From positions 232,402,292 through 232,466,291 of the forward strand of contig CM042687.1 of the NCBI GenBank assembly GCA_023614405.1: 64,000 nucleotides of DNA. Reading direction: 5' to 3'. The DNA comes from Avena insularis. Its lineage: Eukaryota; Streptophyta; Magnoliopsida; Poales; Poaceae. Shown here one piece after another: positions 1 through 12,353 of this stretch. Under the pieces are notes generated by a model that was not told the DNA's origin, did not search any database, and worked only from the letters and a program-made list of their open reading frames with translations. A program made the translations under genes and the position numbers. Numbering within the stretch: position 1 is the first letter of the stretch; every line of letters begins with the position of its first letter.

Positions 1-3000
1 GTTGCACGACCAAGAGTATGTCCCTGTTCAAACTTCCTTGGTTTGAGGCCCAACCTAAGATCCAAGCCAATCACTGTCCTTTTCCGCGACCCCGCATACA
101 GCGCAATTGTTGTATGTCCATACTCAAGGTAGACTTTTCCCCGTATAAAACGGCTATACCTTAGTTGGATACACACAACCATTAACACTAGAAATCTGTC
201 TTTTGTAAGCCTAGATCCATGGTAGACCCCCATATAAAACAGCTATACCCACGATCTGCAACTTACAAATGCCCAGAACAGTGTCCGATGCATGCGAAAG
301 GGAGCCGATCTAGCTGACTTCTCCGTCCCATTCAAAATATCATGGTTAACGTGTAATATAAGGCGCAAGAATCAATGGCGACATTGGTTGTTTAGTCCTA
401 GGTAATATGTTCCTTTACCACTAGAACATTCATAATAGGTTATTACCTCATGGTAATAACCTATAATCATATTATTATCAAAATAGTGTTTTCTGACCTT
501 TTTGAAATGCAGGTGATGACAACACTGGATTTGCAAAATACTTTATAGAAAATAATCAAAGGACATGAGCAAGTGTGAACTTGCCTTTTGTGATTGCAAG
601 ATTATGCACTCACGGTGTTCAAGACAATATAAGATCCAATATCTGAAAACAACATCATTGGTCCGATAAGGACTAATGTTTAAAGAAGCAAGATGATATT
701 ATGCATTGGTAATGTAATGCAATTTGATAAACTCGAATCCTCGAAATACCATTGTTCTAGGGTTTGGATACTGGAAATGGTTTCTTTGTAATGTGTTGTT
801 CTTTCAGACAAGTTTCACACTTGTGCTTCTTATTAAGGCTTGTGAGTGTGTGTGAAACAATATGCAAGTATAATAAAGTACACACAAAAATAAAATATTC
901 AAGTGGGGAATGGTATCTAAAGACTCCTTATATGAAGGTTGTTACTTAAGTAGATTAATTTTGGAATGCTTAAGAATTACTTTTAGTGTTTCTTAAAAGA
1001 ACAACTTTTGAACAAAAGTTCACCTAACTAAACATAAGCACTTAAGCTTTAAGTATTAACAATCTAAAATACACAAGTAGTGTATGAAGTAATGTGATTA
1101 TGATTAATTATCATCTGGTGTCTATGATTAAAGTCTGTGGGTTTAGTTGTTTAAGAGTTGGAGATATTATTATAAGATTTTTTGTTTGAAGTGGCAAAAA
1201 GGATAACCTTCGAAGAAAAGGTTTCTTTTCTAAGGTTTAAATAATCTTGATGGTTAAGAGAATATGGTTGATGTCTCTTGGTGTTTACTCGGTTAGTTTG
1301 GTCTTGAGATGCACTAAGTCTTAATTGAAACAGACCAAAGTTAACTATAAAAACATAGGTAGTTTATTAGATATGATGTTTATAAGCTCTAAGATTAAAG
1401 TTAACTTTTAAAGGGTAAATAAACTTAAGGTGTAATTTTGTTTTAATTATTCCCAAGTTTTAGATTTTTGGTAATTAGATTTTTAAAGTTTTAATATTTC
1501 TAAAGAAATATAATAATAATAATTATTATTATTTTACTTAAGAAATGTTTTTAAAGAATTTTAAAATAGCTTATAGATAAGGATTTATTATTTTAAAATA
1601 CTAAAAACTTTTCTAATAATGTATTTAATATTTTTCTAGTGTAATATATTTATTCAAGACCTCAAAATGATTTTTATTTATTTTTAAGTATTACTTTTAT
1701 GTTTATAAAATTCCATAAAGGATTAAATGTATTTAAATATTTACTGCAAATTTTATTTATAAAAGAGTTAAGTTAATATTTTTATAAAATAGTACATTTA
1801 TTTTTATACACAAAAATGATTTTTATTCATTTTTAGGATTTTCCTTATTTTATGAAATTTCACTTAGGATTTAATGGTGCTAATATTTATTTGCATTTTT
1901 TTAACTTAAATGAGTAATGTTATATTTTCCTAGATATATATTATTTTTAGGATTTTATATGAATTTCATAAGCATTATTCTCAATTGGTAATTAATTTTT
2001 TTATAGAGTTATTTAATGGAAAAATTGTTTGGTGATGGGGAAGTAGTTGGGATGTGGCCCACCTGGGTGAAAATGGATCTGGTCCAACCGGACCTAATCG
2101 ATCTGGCCCAATAGGCCGACCCAGTTCGAGTTGGGTTCAGCTCCCACCCCGACCCTTCTCTCTTTCTCTCGACACACACCGCACACACGGTTCACCCTTC
2201 TTGCTCGCGACCATGTTAGTGCCGCCAGCCAGATTCCCGCGGTGTAGGACGTCCCGGTTACTGCCACAGGTCGCCGGAGCTCCGCCTCCTTCTATCCGAC
2301 TTGGCCCTCCAGTCCGATTTATCTCTAAGGCTGTAATGGGCTCGCCCCCATCTTCTTTATTGTGCTAGGTTTCGGTTGTGTGATTGCGGTGGTGATCTAC
2401 CACCATACTCGTGGCTTCCTGGAGCTCAGCAGCGTGCTCCCCGACACTGGTGGACTACTGGTTGCAGCTTGGTGTAGGTCGAGTGCCACCGCGCTCCTTG
2501 TGTCGCCGTGCCGTATCAGTCGCCTTCGACCCCTCTGCTTCCTCATCATCACTCTGAATTAATGACCACAGTAAATGATCATCTTCGCTTTCTTCTTCTC
2601 CTACTTCACCTATTGCATCTCTCTATCCTTGCAGCACCTCTTGATAGTGCTTCTAGGAGTAATCCATGTTTCAATTTGAGTGTTATACGTGTTTTTCCTC
2701 AAGATTATTGAGGTGGTTATTTCTTGTGGAGCCTTGGTATTAGCCTAGATTGTTTATATATATATATTTGGAAAACCCCTCGTCACTTATTGTTGCTTGT
2801 GCTACAAAGCTAGTCTTAAGCTCTGATTATACTCTGCTACTGATATTAAAGTTGATAATCCTGATAGTGACCAAAATGTAGTTTTATGCTTCTATAATAA
2901 TTCTATATTATATCCTGCTACTCAGATTATACAGTTGAATATGTAATTGGTGGGCTGGATCACCTTTGGTGATACTGAGAGGATGTTTAGTCTACTCTAA

Positions 3001-5736
3001 TGATTGTTGATGAGTACAAGTAGTGGTTAGTGGTTTTCTGATGATCTCGTGATCATTTAGATGATTTACATTGGCAAATAATCCATCTATTAAATCTACA
3101 TGCAATATTCCTTTTTGTATCTAATCTGTTTCTTCTATGATTGGATGATATATTGCTTCAGGTAATTTTCCTAGTAGCCTTTCTTCTTGGTTTTAATGAC
3201 AATTTTAACTATCTGATCATATGCTGGTAATATCTTGGGTAAGTTGTGTTGTTTGTTTTAGCTTGTACATCCTTCCCACTTTTATGGTTGATCAATGGAT
3301 GAAGTAATTCCGTGTATATCTTCGATATGAACAGATGTGTAAGATATGCTTGGTTTGGCTACTTGGATGTTTCTTTAGCCTTGGATTGTTGATGTAGAAC
3401 ACTAGATATTGTACATGCATGATCTGATTCAAGTGCTATGTTTAATATGATGGACTGAACCTATGGTTCAGTGATAATATTTGTTTCCTATCAGATATAT
3501 ATAGATCTCTTAAAATGATCTCTAGCAAGAATATGGCTAGAGAAATGATTTATTTTAACTTCTAATGGCTTGAGGACCTGAGTTACTTCTACTAATTTGT
3601 TCTGGTGGCTTCTTCTACCTGGAGGTTCTTGCTGTGGTGCCTCTTTTTAGAGTGTGCACAACAATCCTTTTTGTAGCATGATCTGCTACCATTTGACTGG
3701 CTGCACTAGCTGGAACTATCCATTCTATGAAGGAATGATTGGAATTTTTGGAAAGAATCCTTGTCTATGATGCTAAGGCTGAGACTAGTTGGGTTAGCAG
3801 AAATTGATAAGCTTACCACTATGGTGCCTCCCCTGGGAGTATGCACAGTGGTAAACATCTTAGATGTTGTTTGCTAGATTTCTTAGTTTGGCCTATGATG
3901 CAAAGGCTGAGGCCAAATCTTTTGGGATAAAAACAGATATGATTTGTTGGCTTTAGTCTTCTATGATGAACCTTGCATGGCACCTCCATGCCAGTTTGAG
4001 AACATAACTCCATATAATCCTCCTAGATGAGAATCTAATGGAATAGTAAAGTGGAGCTACTTGATGTATATGATTTTCCTTGTATGCCCAGATTTATATG
4101 CAAAATATGAGGACATTTACTGCATAACCTAGTGGATGGTTCTGATGATTTTTACCTGTTGATGGTGAGTGGTCTTTGGCCTGTTAGAAATCTTGGTTTA
4201 TCACAACTACTTCTGGATTTACTAGATGTAATCTTGATCCATCTTCTCCTCCTTGCTCCTATGGTTTGATACTGGTGTATGACCAGTTACTCTTTTCTAT
4301 TGCTGGTCTGGCCTTCTCCACTTTGTCCTTGCCATTGGATGGCTTCTTGAAGCAACCATGGTGCAAGTAATGTGGTGGTGATCTAGGCTAGTGTCTTGGT
4401 TGGTGAGATATGGATTGGCTGTGATGAGTTCTCAAGAGAAATGAGTTCTTGAGTTTTTTGGTGTAGTGATAGAATGGATCGGGACGTGTTGGTCTTGTGG
4501 TCTACAAACTAAGAATGGAATACAATTTTGGCTAGCTGTTGTGGCTATCCTCTTATATTACCACTACTACTGTTGCTTCTACTGCTGTGTCGACAACACA
4601 ACATTGTGCATGGTTGTGTGAGCAGCTTGCACTGTTTTGTATCAATGCAAGGCAAAATATCTCGATTCCACTCTTTTACTGCCACTACTCTGGTGAAACT
4701 TGCCCCACAACTGAATGCCAATGAGGTGGTACTGAGGCAGTTTATCTGATTAAGAATAGATACTATGAATTGGTGAAACTTGCCCCTGCCAATGATGCAT
4801 AAGCCTGAGGCAAAAACTCTAGATAAGAACTGATTTTACATTGGCCCTTTTTTATTTAATACCACTCAATGATGAGGCAAAGCAATGCATTACATTGCTA
4901 AAACCTGAGAGTACAACTAACACTAACCCCTCACACTTTCCATTTTTGCTATCTTTTTGTTTTTGAAAGAAACAACTGCAAGACAAGGATGAGAAGAAAT
5001 GAAGATACCAGATTTAGTTTAGGTTTTCTTTTCTATATTATTGTAATTTCTTTTCTGTTTGAATAATGTAAAGACATTGTATTGTTGTATTACTTTCAAC
5101 ATAGTTTACTTGTTTTATTTTTCTTTTATAATTCATTTACAAACAATGTAATATATATATCTTGTAATAAAGAATTATTTTTATTATTCCATTTATGTAA
5201 TTCCTTTTTTAATTATTTATTTGTTTCCTGTAATATACTTTCAGTCTTCTTTTGTAAAAGAACAACAATACTATATGTATATATATAAAGATTATTATTC
5301 TAATAATTTCATTTTATTGAATTGTTTCATTTACTCAATTGTAATTATGATTATATATCCATATTATATTATAGACTAATTCTTTTCTTTATTTTAATAC
5401 TTGTGATTTAATTATATCTCAATCATAAATAATCTCTCAAGGATGTGATTATAATTGTAATATTATTTCTAATTATAATTTTATTCCTTTGCAATTTAAA
5501 TATATGTTTTGAATATTCAAATTTGAATTGCTATTCCCTCAAACACAGAAATACTATAGAGGTCATGTCGAAATCCATCGCACTTGCCTTGATGTTTCCA
5601 TCAGAACAAGAGAGATCTCGATCCCTCTATAGCTTCTTTAGTTTTGCACGAAAATTCCCCAGATTTTCTGATGCATGAATGCAATGCACAAACATGTGTC
5701 CTGACTATTTCGAGGTGCTAATCCTGGGATGTTACA
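1..5736. repeat. Probable long LTR or its remnant, non-coding
   Basis: No recognisable protein is encoded on either strand. The base composition is uneven: 1380-2040 and 5040-5540 are extremely AT-rich, while 2045-2560 is GC-rich and pyrimidine-rich. The stretch stops at TGTTACA (5730-5736), directly followed by sequence belonging to the element-4 gene tail. TGTAACA...TGTTACA ends are typical of grass gypsy LTRs several kb long; the matching TGTAACA start would lie left of the window. Two similar TATA-like patches near 143-160 and 233-249 share TATAAAACnGCTATACC. Calling it an LTR is an inference from the terminus, composition and lack of coding. Confidence 0.35.
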
Positions 5737-6002
5737 ATTTAGCAATTGCGCTCCATTGAATCAGCAGAGTTTCTGTGCTAAAGGTTGGCCGGCTCATGAA
5801 AGGAACGAGGCAGAGAGCTAGATAAAACAAAAAGTGTAAACACAAAAGTTCTTAAGAAATTTTCAAGCACACACAACAAATATATACAAAAAGTACTAAG
5901 TAGTAAAGCATTAGTTCTTATATACCAGCACATTTAAAACAAAAAACATTGTTCCCATCATTACATGCCAAATGAAAAGTTTAGAATAATGCATCAAATG
6001 TC

Positions 6003-7126
6003 TTATGCTGCAGATTCAGAAGGTTGTGGTGGAGACCTTGGAGCGCTGGAGTAGACATCATCACCACCTTGCTCTGGAGACTCAGAAGCTTCTTCATCTT
6101 CAGCGAGGCTATCTTCTGGCTCTCTAGGAGAAGGAGGCACATCGACGAATTGGAAGAATGGCGTCGTGTAGTTCGTCATCTCCACCACGCGACAAGAATA
6201 ACCCGCACAAGATTCTTGGATGGCCTTGATGTCTTGCGGGTTACCCTCATCGTCCTTATCGGCGATGCCCTTGGTGACGTGCCAGATTTCCATATCATTG
6301 TGGTGACTCATCACCATAGTGAGGGTAGTCCGTGCAGCGTTCCGGGCATAGGAAATCTTCCAATCCTCGATGAGCTTCAGAATATCCTTCACTGTCCCTC
6401 ATCTCGACCATTGGCAAGCTGTTCAAGCCGGAAAGTCTAACCGACTCGCTAGCCTCTTCAAGTGTCTGTCCAAAGTCGAAAAGAACATCTCCAACCAATT
6501 TGATGCGCTCGAGGTGAGGTTCATAGGAAGAGGAGTCATAAATATGCATAGGATCTAGCAAAGAACCAAAAATAAAAAAATCTGACTAAAAGAAAAGTCG
6601 GAAATCAAAGGAAGAGTAAAGTCGGAAATGTTACCTAGAACACAGTGGTTCCACTGAGAATGCTCCACTCAGAGACTTTTCAGTTCTTCTTCTGTGGCTT
6701 GGGCTAGATCCTTCTGGCTATCGAAGTCCTTCCTCAAATCATCAAGTTGTTTATCACGGAGGGCCAACAGCTTCTCGAGTGTCTCAGTCTCCATATTGCT
6801 TGACTCTAGGATGGCATTCACGGATTTCTCCAATTCATTTTAAGCTTCTTAAGCTCATCCCAGAGTTCAGCATTCTCCATATGGAATACCTTGAAGTTCC
6901 CAGCCTCCTCCACCATCTTTCTGGACTGCTTCAGCAATTCTGCAAAGGAAAAAATATCAGTTGGCTAAACAATTCGACCGTGACAATAACTAAGGTTGAT
7001 GGTTGGAAAATATTACCTTCCGCCTCATCCCTCTCAACCTAAAGCTTGGAATTCTCAAGACGCAAAGCCTTAATTTATTTGTGCTTATTGCCAATGTTCT
7101 TGAGCAAGTCCTGGTTGTAAGATGTA
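6003..7126 (-). pseudogene. Element 4 antisense gene (aORF), 3' exons with coiled coil and acidic C-terminus
   Basis: Last exons of the retroelement-borne gene whose 5' exons lie at 36614-37791. Exon 6003-6554 ends in an acidic, Ser/Pro-rich tail and TAA at 6003-6005. It is separated by a short intron (donor GTAAC at 6634-6630, acceptor TTTGCTAG at 6558-6555) from exon 6635-6939, which encodes a Leu/Lys/Glu-rich heptad-like stretch. A further exon at about 7016-7108 has in-frame stops. Splice signals are still clear though the frame is damaged (stops near 6665 and 7040-7080, and a frameshift near 6380). The same layout is seen in the aORFs of elements 1 and 3. Function unknown; the coiled coil suggests a structural or oligomerising protein. 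Confidence 0.6.
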
Positions 7127-7350
7127 ACTTTTTGTAAGTTAAAGACAGAATACCGCCAGATGGCTACTAAGACTCTGGCTGCAACTTTAACAAAGTCAAA
7201 ATCCCACACGAGCCTTGGGGGCTACACTATCGTTCTTTTGCATCCTATAAGTATCAACTCGGATTTTATACTACGATCTTTATCCGACTTTATGCTTGGG
7301 GGCTAGAGGATATGATAATAAATACTGCAAACAAGAATCAGAAAACTTAC

Positions 7351-7906
7351 AATGTGCTTCAGGTGCAACTTTTCAAATCCGAGTTTCGTGTTGTCGAATA
7401 CTTTCTCGACAGGGGAGAAACGCTCGTCGCTGGAAGCTCGCCGGATTCAATCTTTTTTATCCCGGACCAAAATTTGGTCCAGGAGGTTCACCAGCTTGAA
7501 GTCCTCCGTCTCCTGGCTTGCTGCCTCTAGAGTAAGGACTTGTTTCTCAAGGTTGTATTGCGCCAACTTGAGAATATCCTGCTTCTTCTTCCGCTTTAGG
7601 CCGAAGGGATAAGAGCTGGCCATCTTGTCAATCCTCCCTAGCAACATTACCATGGGATCATTACCCTTGACGGTTTCACCCTTGTCAGTTTCCTGGATAC
7701 CATTGGTAACCAGGGCTTGCGAGGTCATGGCAATGTCAGGGATGACAGAACTAGCACTGGGAGAGATAGGAGTCCCCGATGCTGAGGTTTGAGTGTTGTT
7801 GGGAGTTGGAGGAGGCACGGCTGGAGATAACGCAAGCTTCTGCTGGTGCAGTTGCTTGACCGGCTTGCTCTCCGACTTGGGCTTACTCTTCAAAACTGAT
7901 TTAGCT
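7351..7906 (-). pseudogene. Element 4 aORF, middle exon (Pro/Ser-rich plus helical part)
   Basis: The acceptor TTGTTTCAG precedes 7906 and the donor ATT|GTAAG follows 7351. The exon joins in phase with the exon ending at 36616 (AG + A), so the 28.6 kb between them is an intron enlarged by inserted element 2. It encodes a Lys/Ser start, a Pro/Thr/Ser-rich linker, then a helical segment that contains DKMASSYPFGLKRKKKQDIL. One in-frame TGA at 7447-7449 interrupts it; the frame is otherwise open to the donor. Confidence 0.6.
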
Positions 7907-7961
7907 CTGAAACAATCAAGAATGTATGTCAAGTGTGGTTAGGAAAGAAACAATGTACAAA

Positions 7962-7983
7962 GTACTAAAGATCACAAGGTGCT
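7962..7983 (+). repeat. 22-bp direct repeat, left copy, flanking element 2
   Basis: Begins GTACTAAAGATC and is identical over 22 bp to 36593-36614 at the other side of element 2. It is host (element 4 intron) sequence. Ty3/gypsy integrases normally make a 5-bp duplication, so the length is abnormal. Confidence 0.85.
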
Positions 7984-8422
7984 CTCATGCCTGGCCCGTT
8001 GCATCACTCCTGCCTGGCCCATCAGGTCAGTCGCATGGCGAGTCCTGGGCATGCTCTCGTACTTGGCGTTTTCCCTAGCCGCTCGTGCTAAACTAGTCAT
8101 CAGTCCCCGAGCGTGGTACTTGGCCGTTCGAGTCGCTATGTTGAGGATGCGGAGGATCATGGTTGCTGTGAGAAGCGGGGGCAGTTGTCTTGGCTCATAG
8201 AGCCAGTCGAGCTAGGCGACTCCAATGGGGCTCCGGGTGGGCGTCTTTCGTGGACGTTACAAGACCTGGGGTGACCCAGTGCCCTTGTAACGCACTACTT
8301 GGCCGTGCCGATCGCTGTACCAGAGGTTGACTTCTGCAGTTAGCTTGACGCTGTTGTTACGAGTGCGAGTGGCACAAGACACGGAGAGTAGGCGCAATTT
8401 GCGGTAACCAATTCTTTTTATT
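7984..8422 (-). other. Element 2 untranslated 3' internal segment
   Basis: 439 bp between the integrase reading frame and the left junction. No protein is recognised. A polypurine tract and 3' LTR should follow here but are absent; the segment abuts the 22-bp host repeat at 7983. Confidence 0.5.
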
Positions 8423-9196
8423 TCATAGCGACTGGAGGATACATATGTGGGGTTCTAGGAGTAGAACTTCCGTAGGAGGTTTACATTCCATGGTCGCTTG
8501 ACATCGAGTTTGTCGTCCCCGCGGACGTCGATGAGGTAGTAGGCGTCGTTGCCGAGTACTCGCCCGATGGCGAATGGTCCCTCCCACTGGGGGGGGAAGC
8601 TTGTGCATGCCTTTCTTGTCCTGGATGAGGCGCAGCACCAGGTCGCCTTCTTGGAAGGTGCGAGTTTTCACCCGCCGGCTATGGTAGCGGCGTAGTCCTT
8701 GCTGGTAGATGGCGGTGCGCGATCGAGCTAGGTCGCGTGCCTCGTCCAGTTGATCGACTCCATCCTGCCGTGCGAGTTCGTTCGCAGCCCCCGTGTAGTG
8801 GACGACCCTTGGCGAGTCGTGCTCGAGGTCGGTGGGCATGACTGCCTCGGCGCCGTACACCATGAAGAAGGGGGTGAACCCTGTCGATCTGTTGACCGAG
8901 GTGCGGATTCCCCAGATGACGGAGGGTATCTCCTCGACCCAGCACCCGGCGGTGCATTCGAGTGGTACTTGGAGCCGCGGCTTCAGGCCTTGGAGGATGT
9001 TCTGGTTGGCCCGTTCCGCCTGGCCGTTGGACTCCGGGTGGGCGACTGACGCGAGGTCGAGCCGGATGTGGTGTTCCTTGCAGAACTCGGCCATGGCTCC
9101 TTTGGCGAAGTTGGTGCCGTTGTCCGTGATGATGCTGTTTGGGAACCCGTAGCGATATATGAGCTCGCGTAGGAATTTGGTGGCGGTCTTCCCGTC
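8423..9196 (-). pseudogene. Element 2 integrase, C-terminal half
   Basis: The frame starting from 9196 encodes the third catalytic acidic residue in the conserved block SNGQAERAN, then the region around VYGAEAVMPTDLE and DEARDLA. This is the core end and C-terminal domain of a Ty3/gypsy integrase. The N-terminal part lies at 17772-18250, beyond inserted element 1. A run of eight G at 8589-8596 shifts the frame; the expected C-terminal residues continue in another frame to about 8460. No chromodomain is seen, as expected for Tat-type integrases. Confidence 0.8.
9192..9196 (+). repeat. Target-site duplication CCGTC of element 1, left copy
   Basis: CCGTC directly left of the LTR start TGACGAGG; the same five bases follow the right LTR at 17772-17776. 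Both lie in element 2 integrase, and joining through one copy keeps the integrase frame. Confidence 0.9.
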
Positions 9197-9476
9197 TGAC
9201 GAGGTTTCGACTCGTCAATGCCCATTGTTATGGACTTGGGTTTTGGAGAAGATGGGGATGCTGGAGATCGTGGAACGGTTAACAGACAAGCAACCAGGGG
9301 ACACGAGATTTACCCAGGTTCAGGCCCCCGGAGGGAAAACCCTACTCCTGCTTGTCTGCTCTTGATTATGGCGGAACCGAAGGTTACAAGGTGCACAGAT
9401 TCAATCTGGCGTGGAGGTGCGTGTGCGAGAGTATGAGTCGAGAGATCTAGGACGTGCCCTCCTAGCCTTTATATAG
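9197..9476 (-). repeat. Element 1 3' LTR, truncated
   Basis: About 280 bp that match the first part of LTR 17271-17771 with scattered substitutions, e.g. in the segment after GGTTAACA. The match stops at the TATA-like CTTTATATAG (9467-9476), after which aORF exon sequence begins. The outer end TGACGAGG and its target copy are intact, so the loss happened after insertion. Confidence 0.9.
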
Positions 9477-10594
9477 CCTTTGCTGCCTACTCTGCTCGCT
9501 GCAAGCGATATGGGCCCAAGCTCATTGATTTGCTGTCTGAGTATGCCCTGCGGCAGCAGGGCAGGGCCAAAGCTAGGCAGTCCGGCTCCGAGGCGACTCA
9601 GGGTGCCGCATCTTAGGTGTTGTAGACGTAGGGTAGTTTGTAGTCTGCTTTTGTTGTAAATATCTTGGAGGACACCATCTTTGTGCCACGTAGTGGCCTT
9701 ATATGTTTAATGAATTCTTTTGCGTTGTGCTCTATCATTGTCTGAATGTCTGTGTTCCTTGCTTTTTCTGTTGCTATAGCTTCCTTCGGGTGCTGACCCT
9801 GTTGCCACCCCATCCGCAATGCCGCTGCGACCATCTTTGGATGATTCCTCGCAACTCACTTTTCTTCGGGATCGTGTGCATAGTCTGGAGAGGGAGTTGC
9901 TCGGTTTACGCGGTCATGTCGACGTTTGGAAGTCCAAGGCGGATCGTGGTGCATCCAGAGAGGAGTACTTGATGGCGGAGGTGGTTCGGATGTCCGAGCA
10001 GCTGCAATGTAAGTTGTTCTTTGGTTCGATCTGTAGATCAGTTCTTCGGATGGGCCTGCTGGCCTCACTCTTATTTTGTGCGATTATCGCAGGTGCGAAC
10101 CTTGCTCCGAGGGAAGAAAAGGAGTGTGTCGCTGTTCGGGTCAATTGCTTGACTCAACAGGACATGGAGGCTGGCGGCTTCTTCTGGATGGATCGTGACC
10201 GTGCCATAGCTCTGGCGACGGTGCAGGATCGTGTGCACCAGGTTTCTCGAGTGCTTCGCCAAGTGCAGACGTCGCTTGCGGTCTTTGCACGTCATGTTCC
10301 CTTTGGATGCCGTACCGACAAGCCTTGCGGGTCTTCTGTCGAAGTTTCGGAGCGTGAGCAATGTCAAGGAGTTGGTGCGGCAACAGCTCATCGCAGGAGT
10401 GAAGGATGCTTTGTCTCTTGTGAGGGTGCACCGTCCTGACGTAGATTTGGCTGCTGTGGCAGCTGGGCCACCTCCTCGGCCGGACGGTGGTGAGTGGGAT
10501 ATGCGCCCACATTACGCAGCTATAAGGCAGTATGCCGAACAGGTCATAGATTTGTTTGAGCAGCGTGCTCGGGTTATTCTTCAGAATAGGTAGT
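9477..10594 (+). pseudogene. Element 1 aORF, 3' exons only
   Basis: Homologous to 25284-26400 of element 3. 9477-9617 is the end of the exon with LSEYAL(R)QQG. Then 9790-10007 encodes a coiled coil (FLRDRVHSLERELLGLRG). An intron with GTAAGT donor at 10009 and CGCAG acceptor near 10091 happens to lack stops, so a naive ORF reads through it. The last exon runs to TAG at 10591-10593. Around 10265-10290 the frame shifts compared with element 3. The final domain, with VKELVRQQLIAGVKDALSL and MRPHYAAIRQYAEQ, is well kept and resembles 60655-60984. Function unknown. Confidence 0.65.
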
Positions 10595-10949
10595 ACCTGT
10601 AAATAAACAGATAGATGTAAAATCAGTATATTTCGGCTGGGCGTGTTGTGCCCTTTGTTGTAAAGATTTGTTTGTTGTGAGCACGCAGTGCTTTGATTGA
10701 GTACGTGTCCTTTTCGTTTGCCTGACGTTGTCAGCTACTCAGGTGTACACGTTTGATCCTCAGTCGATGAAATCGTGAGGTGGGGGGATCCCCCGAGTGC
10801 GTTTGTAGCATGTAGTAAAGTTGCAAAAATAGCGAAGTAAAGTTTTGGGGCAAGACACTTAGCTTTATTTATATCGTAATGGAGTAGGTACATTGTTCGG
10901 CTGAGTAGCCTTGGCTGAAAGCCTTATTGAAAGTAAAGGGGGTAGGTAG
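10595..10949. other. Convergent spacer between element 1 aORF and integrase
   Basis: 355 bp in which the plus-strand aORF and the minus-strand pol converge. No gene is seen. It holds GGGGGATCCCCC, a perfect 12-bp palindrome (10784-10795), within the block that ends AGTGCGTTTGTAGCATG and is shared with element 3 (26575-26608). It may hold 3' ends of both transcripts; no clear signal can be assigned. Confidence 0.5.
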
Positions 10950-12353
10950 CTAGGGGTAGAATCGTCGCAGGTGCGCGATGTTCCATGGGTTGGAGTATGC
11001 GACTCCAGACTCCACGTGCTTGAGGCGATAGGCGCCACCTGGGATGACTTCGGTGATGACGTAGGGTCCTTCCCATGGTGACTCGAATTTATTCGGTCGC
11101 TTGAGTCGCAAGACGAGGTCTCCTTCGACAAAGGACCTTGGGCGCAGCCGGCAGCTGTGGTAGTTGCGGAGACTCTGCTGGTACACCGCTGATCGAGCTT
11201 CTGCTATGTCCCGTGCTTCGTCGAGTGTGTCGACGGCATCTTCGAGTGCAGCCGTGGATTCGGCTTCACTGTATGCGACGACCCGAGGGGCCTGGTGGCG
11301 ATTGGTCGGCAAAGACGTTTCAGCCCCGTGTACCATGAAGAACGGTGTGTAGCCGGTGGAGCTGTTTGGTGTAGTTCGTAAGCTCCATAGGACGGATGGT
11401 AGCTCTTTCGTCCAGGCTCCAGCTTTTCGTTCGAGTGAACTCATGAGGCGCTTTTTGATGCCAGCGCCGATTAGGCCGTTGGCCTTTTCCACTTGCCCGT
11501 TCGTTTGCGGGTGTGCCACTGAGGCATACGTGATGTTGATACCAAGGCCTTCGCAGAAGTCCTGGAATTCCTCGGAGATGAAGTTCGATCCGTTGTCGGT
11601 GATGATGCTGTGTGGTATGCCGAATTTGTAGACAATGGACTCGAAGAACTTGACGGCAGTTTTGCCTTTCTGGTTGGTGACCGGCATGGCCTCGATCCAC
11701 TTGGTGAATTTGTCGACTGCGACCAGGAGGAAGACGTGTCCCCCTTTCGAGGATTTTGGCAGTTTGCCGATCATGTCGAGGCCCCATTGAGCAAAAGGCC
11801 AGGCTATGGGTATGGGTCTGAGCTCGGACCCAGGTGCGTGCGGTTTGTCGGCGAACCGTTGGCATCCGTTGCATCTTCGGACGATGTCCTTTGCGTCGCT
11901 CATGGCCGTTGGCCAGTAGAATCCTGCTCGTAGAGCTTTGGCAACAAGGGAGCGGCTGCCTGTGTGGTGGCCGCAGATGCCCTCATGGATGTCTTGGAGT
12001 ATGGCTTTGCCGTCGTCGATGGTGACGCACAGTTGTAGTACACCCGTGATACTGCGCTTGTACAGCTCGCCGTTGATGATGGTGAAGGCTTTTGACCGAC
12101 GAGATATGCGCCAGGCATCTGTCGGGCTGTCAGGCAGTTCTCCGTTTATCAAGACCTGGAGGTATGGTCGCGTCCAAGTTTCTTCGACTGCCATGACCTG
12201 CATTAGGTTGACCATGGCTACCTCTATGTCCAGTTTTTCGGGTCCTTCGGGTAGCGTAGCTCCTGAGTGTTCTGCTTCTTCGGGTGATCCCTTGGGGAAT
12301 TTCCTCTTGATGGATGGCACGCAGATCTGTTCGAGGAACACACCTGGTGGCAC
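10950..12353 (-). pseudogene. Element 1 integrase
   Basis: 467 codons open from 12353 to the stop at 10950, covering the end of the RNase H linker and the whole integrase. An HHCC zinc-binding region (H-H...C-NGC near 11880-11990) is followed by the catalytic core: D in GLDMIGKLP, D in IITDNGSNF and E in TNGQVEKANGL (DDE triad), then the C-terminal domain with GPYVITEV and ending HLRRFYP. Length and order are as in Tat-type integrases, with no chromodomain. This is the best preserved domain of element 1. Confidence 0.85.

Noticed and set aside
2054..2711. Small ORFs in the GC-rich block
   Set aside because: Low-complexity Pro/Ser-rich frames without start context or similarity; more like LTR leader sequence.
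8750..9152. Plus-strand ORFs over element 2 integrase
   Set aside because: Shadows of the GC-rich minus-strand integrase frame.
9819..10439. 206-codon ORF in element 1 read as one exon
   Set aside because: Contains an intron (GTAAGT...CGCAG) that lacks stops by chance, and a frameshift near 10270; the element 3 copy shows the proper exons.
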